64,000 bases of DNA from Neptuniibacter sp. CAU 1671 (GCF_029222905.1 NZ_JARHUE010000004.1:1-64000), one strand, 5' to 3'. Counted from the first letter of the stretch, positions 23,565-32,457 are shown. Numbers and translations: made by a program. The notes: generated by a model from the sequence alone, not told the origin.

Positions 23565-24231
23565 TTTCCAGACAGAGATCGGTCAGAAAATCAGCAGCAG
23601 GACCGCCATCAATTGCACGGTGGTCAAATGTCAGGGACAAGCCGATCATTTTCTTGCTCACCAGCTGACCATCGTCGTCCAGCGATAACTCATCGTAGGT
23701 CTCACCGATACCCAGAATGGCAATCTGCGGCAAGCTGACAATCGGGGTAAAGAAACGCACCCGACTGCGACCCAGGTTGGTCATGGTGAAAGTACCACCG
23801 GTCATTTCTGACACCGTGAGTTTATTGGCACGGGCACGTTCAACTACATCCTTACGACACGCAGCACGTTCCTCAAGATCTTTCTGATCCGCAGAAAACA
23901 CCGCTGGGGCCATCAGCTTTCCGCCAGGCAAAGCAATCGCAAAACTCAGATCTATATGACTGTAAATCCGAATTTCACCTTCTTCTACTCGACCATTGAT
24001 GACTGGATGTTTTTTCAGCGCGCGAACCACATAGTCAGCCAGCAGGTCTTCAATGGAAATCTTAATGCCCTGTTCTGCTAACTTCGCTTTGCGTAACCAC
24101 ATGTTGTCAACTGAACACACCGCATGGTGTGTCAGTTGTGCAGCCTCATCGAGGCTGCGTCGCATGTTGTTAGCAATCATCCCCCGCAAACCGCGAAGGG
24201 GTGTAACTTTGATTGCTTCTGCGGTAGTCAT
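23548..24231 (-). CDS. 2-oxo-acid dehydrogenase E2, catalytic domain only
   Basis: A 227-residue dihydrolipoamide acyltransferase catalytic domain. The start at 24231 is chosen because TGAGGA lies about eight bases upstream; the open frame to 24294 overlaps the preceding gene. It begins immediately with the catalytic-domain helix (VTPLRGLRGMIANNMRRS) and ends with the active-site motif DHRAIDGG (His204, Asp208). Normal E2 proteins exceed 400 residues; the lipoyl and peripheral-subunit-binding domains are missing here, and the lipoyl domain is a separate protein directly upstream. Function in an E1-E2-E3 complex is inferred. Confidence 0.9.
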   Translation of the reverse strand: MTTAEAIKVTPLRGLRGMIANNMRRSLDEAAQLTHHAVCSVDNMWLRKAKLAEQGIKISIEDLLADYVVRALKKHPVINGRVEEGEIRIYSHIDLSFAIALPGGKLMAPAVFSADQKDLEERAACRKDVVERARANKLTVSEMTGGTFTMTNLGRSRVRFFTPIVSLPQIAILGIGETYDELSLDDDGQLVSKKMIGLSLTFDHRAIDGGPAADFLTDLCLEIESEQ

Positions 24232-24247
24232 GTTTACTTCCTCATCC

Positions 24248-24478
24248 TCAGCCGATGGTTGCGACCTGATCACCTTTGGCCACAACTTCGTCAACGTCTT
24301 TGCTGATTGTCAGCTTGCCGGAGGCTGGGGCTTCCAGTTCATACTGGATTTTCTCAACCATCAGCTCTGCAATAACGTCGCCTTCTGTCACATCACCGCC
24401 ATCGCTTGCCAGCCAGGAGGTAATTACAGCTTCGGAGTCTTCTTCCCACAGATCTACAGGGATAATTACATCAGTCAT
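24248..24478 (-). CDS. Stand-alone lipoyl-domain protein
   Basis: A 76-residue protein that is exactly one biotinyl/lipoyl domain. The modified residue is probably Lys43 in LMVEKIQYELEAP, at the tip of the hairpin, with the glycine GKLTI on the return strand. It sits between E1beta (2 bp gap) and the E2 catalytic domain (16 bp gap), so the usual E2 polypeptide is split into two genes. It would carry the acyl group between E1 and E2. Confidence 0.92.
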   Translation of the reverse strand: MTDVIIPVDLWEEDSEAVITSWLASDGGDVTEGDVIAELMVEKIQYELEAPASGKLTISKDVDEVVAKGDQVATIG

Positions 24479-24480
24479 AC

Positions 24481-25497
24481 TCAGATTTCCTTCATAGTGT
24501 TAAAAGCAGAAACAATTTTTTCCGGACTTGGCAGCGCCCACTGTTCCATCGGACGGGTAAACGGAATTGGGATATCTGGATAGGCCACACGAGCGGGGGC
24601 CGCTTTCAGCGCCACGCCAGCTTCAACCACGCTGGCGATGATTTCGCCGGTCATGCCGTAGCTGTGGTAATCCTCATCCACCACAATCAGGCGGCCGGTT
24701 TTCTTAACAGATTCAATGACAGTATCGCGGTCCAGTGGTACCAGAGAACGCAGGTCAACAACCTCTGCGCTGACACCCTGTGCTTCCAGTTCGCGGGCGG
24801 CTTTAAGACCGTGATGAACACCGGAGGTGATACCCACGATGGTGACATCGGTACCTTCACGTACAACAGCAGCCTTACCCAGTGGAACTTCATAGGCTTC
24901 TTCAGGCACATGCACGATGGCGTCTTTTTCAGTACCCAGCCAGCCCATGCCCTGCAGTGCTTTGTGGAACATAAACACCACCGGGTTGTTATCGCGAATA
25001 GACGCAATCATCATGCCCTTGGCATCGTAAGCATTAGATGGAGCAACCACTTTCATGCCCGGCAGGTGGGCAAAGGTAGCGTGCACACACTGTGAATGCT
25101 GACCGGCGTCGGAGTAACCACCACCGGTAGAGGTCATCAGCACCATTGGCACTGTCACGTTGCCGCCAGCGAAATAGGTGTTTTTTGCCATCATGTTGTA
25201 GATAGCGTCGAAACACACCCCAAAGAAGTCGACAAACATCAGCTCAACAATCGGCTTCATACCATCGGAAGCAGCACCGACAGCCGCACCGATAAATGCG
25301 GTTTCAGAAATCGGCGTATCACGCACACGCTCAGCGCCAAACTCTTTATAAAGACCACGGGTATTACCAAATACACCGCCGAGCTCACCGATATCCTCAC
25401 CCATGACGAAAACTTTATCGTCTGTGCGCATCTCAATGGCAATCGCTTCAGCCATTGCACGCGCAATTGTTAACTTACGTTCTTTAACCTGGCTCAT
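24481..25497 (-). CDS. 2-oxo-acid/acetoin dehydrogenase E1, beta subunit
   Basis: A 338-residue transketolase-like protein (pyrimidine-binding and C-terminal domains), the standard length of E1beta. Typical segments are VFVMGEDIGELGGVFGNTRGL near the N-terminus (with the Glu that activates TPP), GGGYSDAGQHSQ and VVDLRSLVPLDRDTV. It forms an alpha2beta2 decarboxylase with the product of the next gene upstream. The AcoR-like activator in the island and the E1alpha sequence favour acetoin or a related hydroxyketone as substrate over pyruvate. Confidence 0.92.
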   Translation of the reverse strand: MSQVKERKLTIARAMAEAIAIEMRTDDKVFVMGEDIGELGGVFGNTRGLYKEFGAERVRDTPISETAFIGAAVGAASDGMKPIVELMFVDFFGVCFDAIYNMMAKNTYFAGGNVTVPMVLMTSTGGGYSDAGQHSQCVHATFAHLPGMKVVAPSNAYDAKGMMIASIRDNNPVVFMFHKALQGMGWLGTEKDAIVHVPEEAYEVPLGKAAVVREGTDVTIVGITSGVHHGLKAARELEAQGVSAEVVDLRSLVPLDRDTVIESVKKTGRLIVVDEDYHSYGMTGEIIASVVEAGVALKAAPARVAYPDIPIPFTRPMEQWALPSPEKIVSAFNTMKEI

Positions 25498-25528
25498 TTG
25501 TTATTCTCCAAAAACTGATCAGTGGCGA

Positions 25529-26515
25529 TTACACAAAGACTTTTTCCATCGCCTCTTCAGGCGCTGGATATTCACTGTCGCGAGCAAACTGAATTGCCTC
25601 ATCAACAATGGCACGTGCCTCAGCCTTGATGGCTGCATCATCTGCATCACTAAAGCCATACTCTTTAGCCAGACGCTGCTGCATCAGCGGAATCGGATCA
25701 ATTTTCTGCAACGCTTCTTTTTCGCCAGCCGGACGGTAAGCTTCACCGTCACCCATAAAGTGACCAGCCAGACGGGATGTTTCGATTTCGATCAGCGTTG
25801 GGCCACCACCATCGCGTGCACGCTGGATCGCTTTACCCACCACTTCGAAGATTTTGATCGGGTCGTTCCCCTCAATGAACTCACCCGGCATACCGTAGGC
25901 AACCGCACGGTCAGAGTTACGCTCAACAGCAGTACTGGCGCGTTTAGAAACAGAGATACCCCAGGAGTTATCTTCAATGATGAAGACCACCGGCAGTTTC
26001 CAGACACCCGCCAGGTTCAGACCTTCATGGAAGGCACCCTGGTTAGCTGCACCCTCACCCAGGTAAGCAACCGCCACACCCGGTTTTTTCTGCATCACAC
26101 GCGACAACGCAGCACCTGCTGCAGGACCGATACTCTGGCCGATGATGCCGGAACAGGAAAAATTCACTTTGGGGTCAAAAATATGCATGTGACCGCCACG
26201 ACCACCACTGAGGCCGGTTTTTTTACCAAAAATTTCCGCCGCCATGGCTTTCAGATCAACGCCTTTAGCAATTGCAACGTGATGTGGACGGTGGGTATGG
26301 GTCACGATATCTTCAGCCGTCAGGTGAGCACAGACACCCACTGCACAAGGCTCCTGACCATTTGAAAGGTGCATCTCACCCGGAATTGGACCGTTGGCCA
26401 TATTGAAGGCCGGGCTTTTACCTTCCATGTAAATCTTCTCAATCGTTTCTTCAAAAAAACGACTGATCAGCATGTGCTTATACATCCATAATTCTTGTTC
26501 TTGGCTTGGTTTCAT
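25529..26515 (-). CDS. 2-oxo-acid/acetoin dehydrogenase E1, alpha subunit
   Basis: A 328-residue TPP-dependent subunit. The start at 26515 is chosen for GGGAG eight bases upstream; the frame is open to 26545. The TPP motif is GEGAANQGAFHEGLNLA...LPVVFIIEDNSWG, and the active-site His lies in THTHRPHHVAIAKG. Segments such as GPIPGEMHLSNGQEP and GGRGGHMHIF resemble AcoA/PDH-alpha. It is the first gene of a seven-gene leftward operon (E1alpha, E1beta, lipoyl domain, E2, lipoate ligase, Tat small subunit, GMC). No E3 (lipoamide dehydrogenase) gene is present, so the housekeeping E3 would be shared. Confidence 0.92.
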   Translation of the reverse strand: MKPSQEQELWMYKHMLISRFFEETIEKIYMEGKSPAFNMANGPIPGEMHLSNGQEPCAVGVCAHLTAEDIVTHTHRPHHVAIAKGVDLKAMAAEIFGKKTGLSGGRGGHMHIFDPKVNFSCSGIIGQSIGPAAGAALSRVMQKKPGVAVAYLGEGAANQGAFHEGLNLAGVWKLPVVFIIEDNSWGISVSKRASTAVERNSDRAVAYGMPGEFIEGNDPIKIFEVVGKAIQRARDGGGPTLIEIETSRLAGHFMGDGEAYRPAGEKEALQKIDPIPLMQQRLAKEYGFSDADDAAIKAEARAIVDEAIQFARDSEYPAPEEAMEKVFV

Positions 26516-26586
26516 TTTGCACTCCCGAATCAGATAGGCAGCCACTACACAATTTCACATTGTAAAATCGCATCTGAGTCTTAGAG

Positions 26587-26602
26587 AGCAAGCCCCGTGC
26601 CA
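26587..26602 (-). promoter_or_regulatory. Sigma-54 promoter of the aco/GMC operon
   Basis: The minus strand reads TGGCACGGGGCTTGCT, a full match to TGGCAC-N5-TTGCT. It is 72 bp upstream of the E1alpha start and the best -24/-12 site in the window. Confidence 0.8.
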
Positions 26603-26691
26603 TTCATTTAAATAATTGTTTTTAAATGATTTTATAAAGAAAAGAAGCTAACAATACAGCTCGACAGTTCAGGATGACGCAGGTGTTGCGA

Positions 26692-26730
26692 CACTCTGTG
26701 CCAAGAAACAAGGGCGGGATTTGAAACAGA
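26692..26730. promoter_or_regulatory. Candidate activator-binding element upstream of the aco/GMC operon
   Basis: ACACTCTGT (26692-26700) and GAAACAGA (26723-26730) face each other about 100 bp upstream of the -24 box, ending at the stop codon of the preceding response-regulator gene. No terminator is visible after that gene, so read-through is possible. Confidence 0.45.
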
Positions 26731-27444
26731 TCAGTTCAGATGAACACCACGGCCGTGATAACGGCGCTCCGGCCGACCCACACTCCCATAAGCCACTTCG
26801 GCTTCAAGCTCCTGTGTACTGACCAGATATTCAAGATAGCGCCGGGCGGTGGTACGGCTGGCTCCAATGTGACTGCCCACTTCCTCAGCACTCAGACTGC
26901 CGGACTGTTCACTGAACACCATACGCACCTTTTCAAGCGTCAGGGCATCCACACCTTTCGGCAGCCTTATATCAGATGAGGGAACGGTGGTTTCCGGCGC
27001 TGAAGCAGCGGAGCGCGGCAGAAGCGTATCCACATCCTTTTGCGCCAGTGACTGCATGGCATGGAGTTTACTCAGGTGTTCCCGGTAGTTATTCAGTGCC
27101 TCCTGCAGGCGCTCAAATACCAGGGGCTTGAGGATATAATCAAACACCCCTCCCCGCATCGCTTCGCGCAGGGTATCCACCTCTTTTGCCGCCGTAATCA
27201 GAATCACATCGACCTCACTGTTTGCCGCGCGCAGGCGGCGTAACAAATCCAGTCCGGTACCGTCCGGAAACTGAATATCCAGCAACAAAAGGTCCGGGCG
27301 AAAAACCTCAACCAGATCTTCTGCCTGAGCCAGACCATGGGCAATGCCCACCAGCTCAAAGCCACTGATTTTTTCCAGAAACCGCCGCTGGATTTCAGCA
27401 ATCTGCCGGTCATCCTCGACGATAATCACTTTAACCGGCTTCAC
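26731..27444 (-). CDS. CitB/DcuR-type response regulator
   Basis: A 237-residue regulator. An N-terminal receiver has the acidic pocket VEDD and the phospho-acceptor Asp in LLLLDIQFPDGTG. The C-terminal HTH of the CitB/DcuR/DctR group reads SAEEVGSHIGASRTTARRYLEYL. It overlaps the sensor kinase gene by four bases (ATGA). It is divergent from tctCBA and probably controls it in response to a carboxylate; the last bases of the gene abut the activator elements of the aco/GMC operon. Confidence 0.9.
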   Translation of the reverse strand: MKPVKVIIVEDDRQIAEIQRRFLEKISGFELVGIAHGLAQAEDLVEVFRPDLLLLDIQFPDGTGLDLLRRLRAANSEVDVILITAAKEVDTLREAMRGGVFDYILKPLVFERLQEALNNYREHLSKLHAMQSLAQKDVDTLLPRSAASAPETTVPSSDIRLPKGVDALTLEKVRMVFSEQSGSLSAEEVGSHIGASRTTARRYLEYLVSTQELEAEVAYGSVGRPERRYHGRGVHLN

Positions 27445-29051
27445 TCTGCCTCCTTGTGTTTTGGGATATACACAATAAACCGGCTGCCGCCACTGTCTGC
27501 CGATTCAACCGTTACGGTACCGCCCAGGTTAGTCAGCAGATTCTGCACCAGATGCAACCCCAGACCATGGCCTTTTTCTGCTTTAGTGCTAACCCCCTTG
27601 AGGAAGATCTGCGCTTGCTCAGCCTCGCTCAAACCCGGCCCCTGATCTTCTATTTCAAAGATTAGATCATTCCCCAGATCCGTCATGGAGAGATATACCT
27701 CGCCCCCTGCGCCACGGGATTTCAGAGTCGCTTCAAGTGCATTATCAATCAGGTTGCCAATGATGCTTACCAGTTGCTGCTTGGGCAGATGGGCCGGCAA
27801 CTCATGCATCTGACTTTCTGGATCTATTTCCAGCGTCAGTCCCATCTCTCTGGCCCGGTTATATTTACCCAACAGACACGCAGCCAGTATCGGATCAGTA
27901 ACGGCCTCCACCAGCAGATGAATCAGTGCCTGATGACTGTGAGTTTCCTGGCCTATCAATGCCAGTGCTTCACCGTGGGCCCCTAACTGAATCAGTCCGG
28001 CAATGGTATGCAGTTTATTACTGTACTCATGGGACTGACTGCGAAGGCTGTCGGCATATTGTTCAATACGGGTCAGCTTTTCGCTGACGAGATCCAGCTC
28101 ATCTTTACGTCGAAAGCTGGAAACCACACCGGTGATTTTTCCATCCTGCTGCAACGGTAGTCGGTTAACAATCAGATTGTGGTCATCGCGCCAGACCTCC
28201 AGATCGTACTGCGGCTCACCACTATTTAGTACATCAAGCATCGCACTGCCGGGTAAAACGTCTTCTATTTTGCGTCCACTGAGACGGGTATTTTCATCCA
28301 GCCCCAGCGTTTTGACTGCGGCTGCATTAAAGGTAGTGATCCGGCCCTGCGCATTGATGGCGATGATCCCCTCACGCACGGTTTGCAGGGTCGCTTCCTG
28401 CTCCCGAAAACGCAGTGCGATCTGCTCAGGTTCCAGACCGAAAATGGCTTTTTTGAAATGGTACGCAAACCAGATAGCGGTCAGCGCACTGAGCAGAAAA
28501 GACAAAAAGATCACCGCCAACAGAGTCAACTGATAGCGACTGATCACCTGCTCTACTCTGCTCAGGTCATAACCAACCGACACGATACCGATCACGGCTC
28601 TGCCCTCGGCAGCAAAGATCGGCGCTTTACCCCGCATCGACCACCCTAAACTGCCAAGATCCTTGGTAATGTAGCCCTGTCCTTGCTTTAGCACCCGGTC
28701 ATTGTCATCCGTATCATCATCAGACATGGAGCCGCCAATTTTGCTGGCGACCGGATGCGCCAGACGCACACCATGTTGGTCACCAATCACGACAAAACGT
28801 GCTTCTGTGGTTTTTGCCAGCGCCTGAGTTAAAGGATAAAGAAACGCTGAATCCCGCTGCTCCACCGCACGTCTGATTTCAGGCATTGCCGCAATGGTTC
28901 GGGCCACATGCAGTGCCCGTTGCCCCATCTGTTCATCCAGTGACTGCTGCAGATACACCACTGCAAACCAGCCGATTAATCCGGTCTGTAACAGCGCCAT
29001 CAATCCAAGAATCAGGATCATGCGGGTTTTAATTTTTAACCGGCTGAACAC
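27441..29051 (-). CDS. CitA/DcuS-type sensor histidine kinase
   Basis: A 536-residue membrane kinase. TM1 is at about 11-33, a periplasmic Cache/PDC-like sensor follows to about 170, TM2 is at about 175-200 and a cytoplasmic PAS domain at about 215-320. The phospho-acceptor His lies in LRSQSHEYSNKLHTIAGLI, the motif of the CitA/DcuS/DctS group, followed by an ATPase domain (LIGNLIDNALEA, EDQGPGL, GHGLGLHLV). Such kinases sense extracellular di- or tricarboxylates. Paired with the CitB-like regulator and divergent from the tctCBA transporter. Confidence 0.9.
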   Translation of the reverse strand: MFSRLKIKTRMILILGLMALLQTGLIGWFAVVYLQQSLDEQMGQRALHVARTIAAMPEIRRAVEQRDSAFLYPLTQALAKTTEARFVVIGDQHGVRLAHPVASKIGGSMSDDDTDDNDRVLKQGQGYITKDLGSLGWSMRGKAPIFAAEGRAVIGIVSVGYDLSRVEQVISRYQLTLLAVIFLSFLLSALTAIWFAYHFKKAIFGLEPEQIALRFREQEATLQTVREGIIAINAQGRITTFNAAAVKTLGLDENTRLSGRKIEDVLPGSAMLDVLNSGEPQYDLEVWRDDHNLIVNRLPLQQDGKITGVVSSFRRKDELDLVSEKLTRIEQYADSLRSQSHEYSNKLHTIAGLIQLGAHGEALALIGQETHSHQALIHLLVEAVTDPILAACLLGKYNRAREMGLTLEIDPESQMHELPAHLPKQQLVSIIGNLIDNALEATLKSRGAGGEVYLSMTDLGNDLIFEIEDQGPGLSEAEQAQIFLKGVSTKAEKGHGLGLHLVQNLLTNLGGTVTVESADSGGSRFIVYIPKHKEAE

Positions 29052-29112
29052 AGCAGTTTCCTCACGGGCCTTTAAGACATGCTAACGAATAGCATATGCC
29101 TACACCCGTAAA

Positions 29113-29141
29113 CTTTATGCACAAAATGCACTTTATGCATT
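29113..29141. promoter_or_regulatory. Repeat-rich operator-like site upstream of tctC
   Basis: CTTTATGCA occurs twice (29113-29121 and 29131-29139), 18 bp apart. Within it AATGCA-N5-TGCATT is an inverted repeat (29125-29141). It lies between the divergent kinase and tctC genes, where a CitB-type regulator would bind. Confidence 0.4.
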
Positions 29142-29274
29142 AAAAAGCCTTTAATTTCATAAACTTTTATATAGAAAAGCAGCGAGGTAGGTTTACTGAC
29201 GACAACAATAACGAGGGCAAACCGATGCCACCTGAGGGTGGGTAATCAGCCCATAACGTCAGAGGTAATAAACC

Positions 29275-30261
29275 ATGTTGAGCGCATTCCGTTTTCGCAG
29301 CCATAAATCCGTAATGGCTGCCATCTTTGCAACCTGTATTGCTGGCACGCCAATATATGCATCCGAAATGGAGAATTTGCATCTCTTGATTCCCGGTGGT
29401 GCCGGTGGCGGCTGGGATAATACGGCCCGGGGTATCGGTGAAGCCCTGCAGAAATCAGGCCTGGTCCAAACCGTCTCCTATGAAAACCAGTCCGGCGGTG
29501 GCGGCGGTAAAGCCATTGCCCATCTGATTGAAACCGCAGCACAGAATCAGGACACCCTGATGGTGAACTCAACCCCCATTGTGATTCGTTCGCTGTCAAA
29601 AGTGTTTCCGCAATCCTTTCGTGATCTGACCCCGGTGGCGGCCACCGTCGGAGATTACGGTGCATTTGTCGTTAAAAAAGACTCCCCTTACACCAGCTTT
29701 ACTCAGGTGGTTGAGGATTACCGCAAAGACCCGGCATCGGTCAAAGTAGCCGGTGGTTCTGCTCGTGGCAGCATGGACCATCTGGTCGCAGCCATGGCCT
29801 TTAAAGCCGCTGGCGGCGATGCCCGACAGGTCCGGTATGTTGCCTATGATGCAGGTGGTAAAGCGATGGCTGGCCTGCTGTCAGGTGAAGCGCAGGTACT
29901 GTCTACCGGATTCAGTGAAGCACTGGCTCTGGCAGACGCCGGTGAGATTCGCATTCTGGCGATGACCGGTGAAGAACGGAATGCGGCAGCACCCGATGTG
30001 CCAACGCTTAAAGAACTGGGCTACAACGCCACCTTTGTAAACTGGCGCGGACTGTTTGGTGCACCGGGTCTGCCAGAAGAGAAGAAACAAGCCTTTATCG
30101 CAACGCTGGAAAAAATGTATAGCACTCCTGAGTGGGAGACCGTGCGCAGCCGTAACGGCTGGAGTGAACTGTTCCGCCCGGGTGACGAATTCAACAGCTT
30201 TCTTGAAAAACAGGAACAGGAAGTTGGCGAGCTGATGCGCGAGCTGGGCTTCCTGCGCTGA
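29275..30261 (+). CDS. tctC: TctC-family periplasmic carboxylate-binding protein
   Basis: A 328-residue exported receptor of the tripartite tricarboxylate transporter (Bug/TctC) family. The signal peptide ends near residue 29 (IYASEM), followed by the family strand LHLLIPGGAGGGWDNTARGIGEAL. The conserved loop NQSGGGGGKAIAHL and the closing segment VNWRGLFGAPGLP are present. It captures a carboxylate in the periplasm and delivers it to TctAB. First gene of tctCBA; the substrate is not predictable from sequence. Confidence 0.93.
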   Translation: MLSAFRFRSHKSVMAAIFATCIAGTPIYASEMENLHLLIPGGAGGGWDNTARGIGEALQKSGLVQTVSYENQSGGGGGKAIAHLIETAAQNQDTLMVNSTPIVIRSLSKVFPQSFRDLTPVAATVGDYGAFVVKKDSPYTSFTQVVEDYRKDPASVKVAGGSARGSMDHLVAAMAFKAAGGDARQVRYVAYDAGGKAMAGLLSGEAQVLSTGFSEALALADAGEIRILAMTGEERNAAAPDVPTLKELGYNATFVNWRGLFGAPGLPEEKKQAFIATLEKMYSTPEWETVRSRNGWSELFRPGDEFNSFLEKQEQEVGELMRELGFLR

Positions 30262-30389
30262 GCTTTATTTCTCTCCATTGAAATGGCCCAACCTTGCTCC
30301 GGTCATGTCAGCAGACCGCTGACCGGAGATTTTTTTTCAACAACTCATCATCCATTCTGAATGCTGGCCCACTGCCACTGGAGTGCCAT

Positions 30390-30863
30390 ATGCAGATCAC
30401 CAAAGACCATATCGGTGGACTGATATTTTTACTGTTATCTTTCACCTACGGCTACTACGCCGGACAGATACCGCTACTACCCGGCGATGATTTTGCCCCT
30501 TTTAATGCCCAAACCCTGCCCAATGCGCTGACCCTTATCGGACTCGTCCTCTCAGTCGGACTGTTAGTGACTGCCTCGCGTGACAAAGCCGACGCATTGA
30601 AACTGTCAGGTTACGACTTCAGCCTGGTTGCCAAGCTACTCGGCCTGGTAGCGATCTTTGGATGTGCCCTGGACTGGCTGGGTTTCTTTGTTGCGACTGT
30701 GCTGTTTTTACTTGGTGGCTACTGGTTATTGGGCGAGAGACGTCCCAAAACTTTGCTGGTCGCGTCCCTGCCATTTGCTGCAGGCATCTGGCTGATTCTG
30801 ACCCAGTTGCTGGATATTTATCTAGCACCGGGCCGCGTGTTTTCTCAATTATTCGGAGGCTGA
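30390..30863 (+). CDS. tctB: TctB-family small membrane subunit
   Basis: A 157-residue inner-membrane protein with four predicted helices, the small permease subunit of the TTT system. The start at 30390 is supported by GGAG seven bases upstream; the frame is open from 30294 but that part lacks coding character. It lies 4 bp before tctA. Confidence 0.88.
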   Translation: MQITKDHIGGLIFLLLSFTYGYYAGQIPLLPGDDFAPFNAQTLPNALTLIGLVLSVGLLVTASRDKADALKLSGYDFSLVAKLLGLVAIFGCALDWLGFFVATVLFLLGGYWLLGERRPKTLLVASLPFAAGIWLILTQLLDIYLAPGRVFSQLFGG

Positions 30864-30867
30864 CCCC

Positions 30868-32421
30868 ATGTTAGACGGAATCTTTACCGGGCTGACCACT
30901 GCGGTTATGCCCTTTAACCTGCTGATGGTGGTGATGGGCTGTTTTGCTGGCACCTTTATTGGCATGCTACCGGGGCTCGGGCCTATCTCTGCGGTAGCCC
31001 TGATGATCCCAATCACCTACGGGCTGGACCCGGCATCCGGCATTATCCTGATGGCCGGTGTCTATTACGGCGCAGTTTTTGGTGGTTCCACCTCATCCAT
31101 CCTGATCAATGCACCTGGCTGCGCCAGTACCGTGGTCACCGCATTTGATGGTTATCCGTTGGCCCAGAAAAATCAGGCCGGTAAGGCGTTGGCACTGGCC
31201 GCCTATTCCTCATTCACTGGTGGTACGGTAGGTGCAATTATTCTGCTGTTTGCAGCACCCGCTCTGGCCAGCGTCTCACTCAGTTTTCAGTCCAGCGATT
31301 ATTTCGCCCTGATGCTTTTGGGACTCACCGCTGTAGCGGCTTTCTCCGGCAAAGGTCAGGTGATTAAAGCACTCATCATGACAGTGCTGGGCCTGATGAT
31401 TGCTACTGTGGGCACCGATGTTACCTCAGGCACCACCCGCTTTACCTTTGGCAGCGTGGACTTGATAGACGGTGTCAGTTTTCTGTTGCTGGCCATGGCA
31501 ACCTTCGCGTTAACGGAAGTCATCATGACGGTGCTGAAAGGACAACATCGCGAAGAAGAGGCACAGGTCGATATGTCCAGGCTTGGCAGCATGAAGCTCA
31601 GCCGCGAAGAAGTAAAAGAGGTCGCACCGACCATTGCACGCTCCTCGGTGTTTGGTTTTCTGATTGGTGTATTACCCGGCGCCGGTGCCACCATAGCCTC
31701 CTTCCTAGCCTATGGGCTGGAACGCAATCTGGCATCCGCCAAGGAGAAACTTAAATTTGGTAAAGGTGCACTGCGTGGTCTGGCTGCACCAGAGTCGGCC
31801 AATAACGCGGCTTCCACCGGCTCTTTTGTGCCGTTGCTGACTCTGGGCATTCCCGGCTCTGGCACAACCGCGATCATGCTCGGTGCCCTGATCGCGTATG
31901 GCATTCAGCCGGGGCCTCGCCTGTTTGTGGATAATCCGGATGTATTCTGGTCCGTGATTATTTCCATGTACTTCGGCAATCTGGTGCTACTGATTTTGAA
32001 TCTGCCGCTGATTCCGTACATCTCAAAACTGTTAGTCATTCCGCGACCCATTCTGATACCGCTAATTCTGTTTTTCTCCATCACCGGTGTCTATCTGGTG
32101 AGCTTCAACACCTTTGATATCCAGATGATGGTAATCATTACAGTGGCTGCAATCTTCCTGAAGCTGCTGGAATTCCCGATGGCACCCATGCTACTGGGCT
32201 ATATCCTGGGTGGATTGATGGAAAATAACCTGAGCCGGGCCCTGACCATATCGGATGGCAGTTTCTCATTCCTCTGGGAGCGCCCGCTGACGCTGACCAT
32301 TGCCAGTATCGCCTTGCTGGTGTTGGTCACACCACTGTTACAACGACTGTGGCAACACTATCGGCATAAACCATTTTCCAGCCCGGGTGCGGAAGCGGCT
32401 GTGAATGAAGGGGAAGGATAA
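30868..32421 (+). CDS. tctA: TctA-family large membrane subunit
   Basis: A 517-residue inner-membrane protein with about 11-12 helices, the usual TctA length. It has the family repeats GMLPGLGPISAVALMIPITYGLDP (N-terminal) and GVLPGAGATIASFLAYGLE (middle), the two symmetry-related motifs of the transporter, plus GGSTSSILINAPG. The Shine-Dalgarno GGAGG overlaps the tctB end. Couples carboxylate uptake to an ion gradient with TctB and TctC. Confidence 0.94.
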   Translation: MLDGIFTGLTTAVMPFNLLMVVMGCFAGTFIGMLPGLGPISAVALMIPITYGLDPASGIILMAGVYYGAVFGGSTSSILINAPGCASTVVTAFDGYPLAQKNQAGKALALAAYSSFTGGTVGAIILLFAAPALASVSLSFQSSDYFALMLLGLTAVAAFSGKGQVIKALIMTVLGLMIATVGTDVTSGTTRFTFGSVDLIDGVSFLLLAMATFALTEVIMTVLKGQHREEEAQVDMSRLGSMKLSREEVKEVAPTIARSSVFGFLIGVLPGAGATIASFLAYGLERNLASAKEKLKFGKGALRGLAAPESANNAASTGSFVPLLTLGIPGSGTTAIMLGALIAYGIQPGPRLFVDNPDVFWSVIISMYFGNLVLLILNLPLIPYISKLLVIPRPILIPLILFFSITGVYLVSFNTFDIQMMVIITVAAIFLKLLEFPMAPMLLGYILGGLMENNLSRALTISDGSFSFLWERPLTLTIASIALLVLVTPLLQRLWQHYRHKPFSSPGAEAAVNEGEG

Positions 32422-32431
32422 CCGCACCAAT

Positions 32432-32457
32432 AACAGCCGCTTTTTAGCGGCTGTTTT
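32432..32457 (+). terminator. Terminator of tctCBA
   Basis: AACAGCCGCT-tttt-AGCGGCTGTT followed by TT, 10 bp after the tctA stop. Confidence 0.8.
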
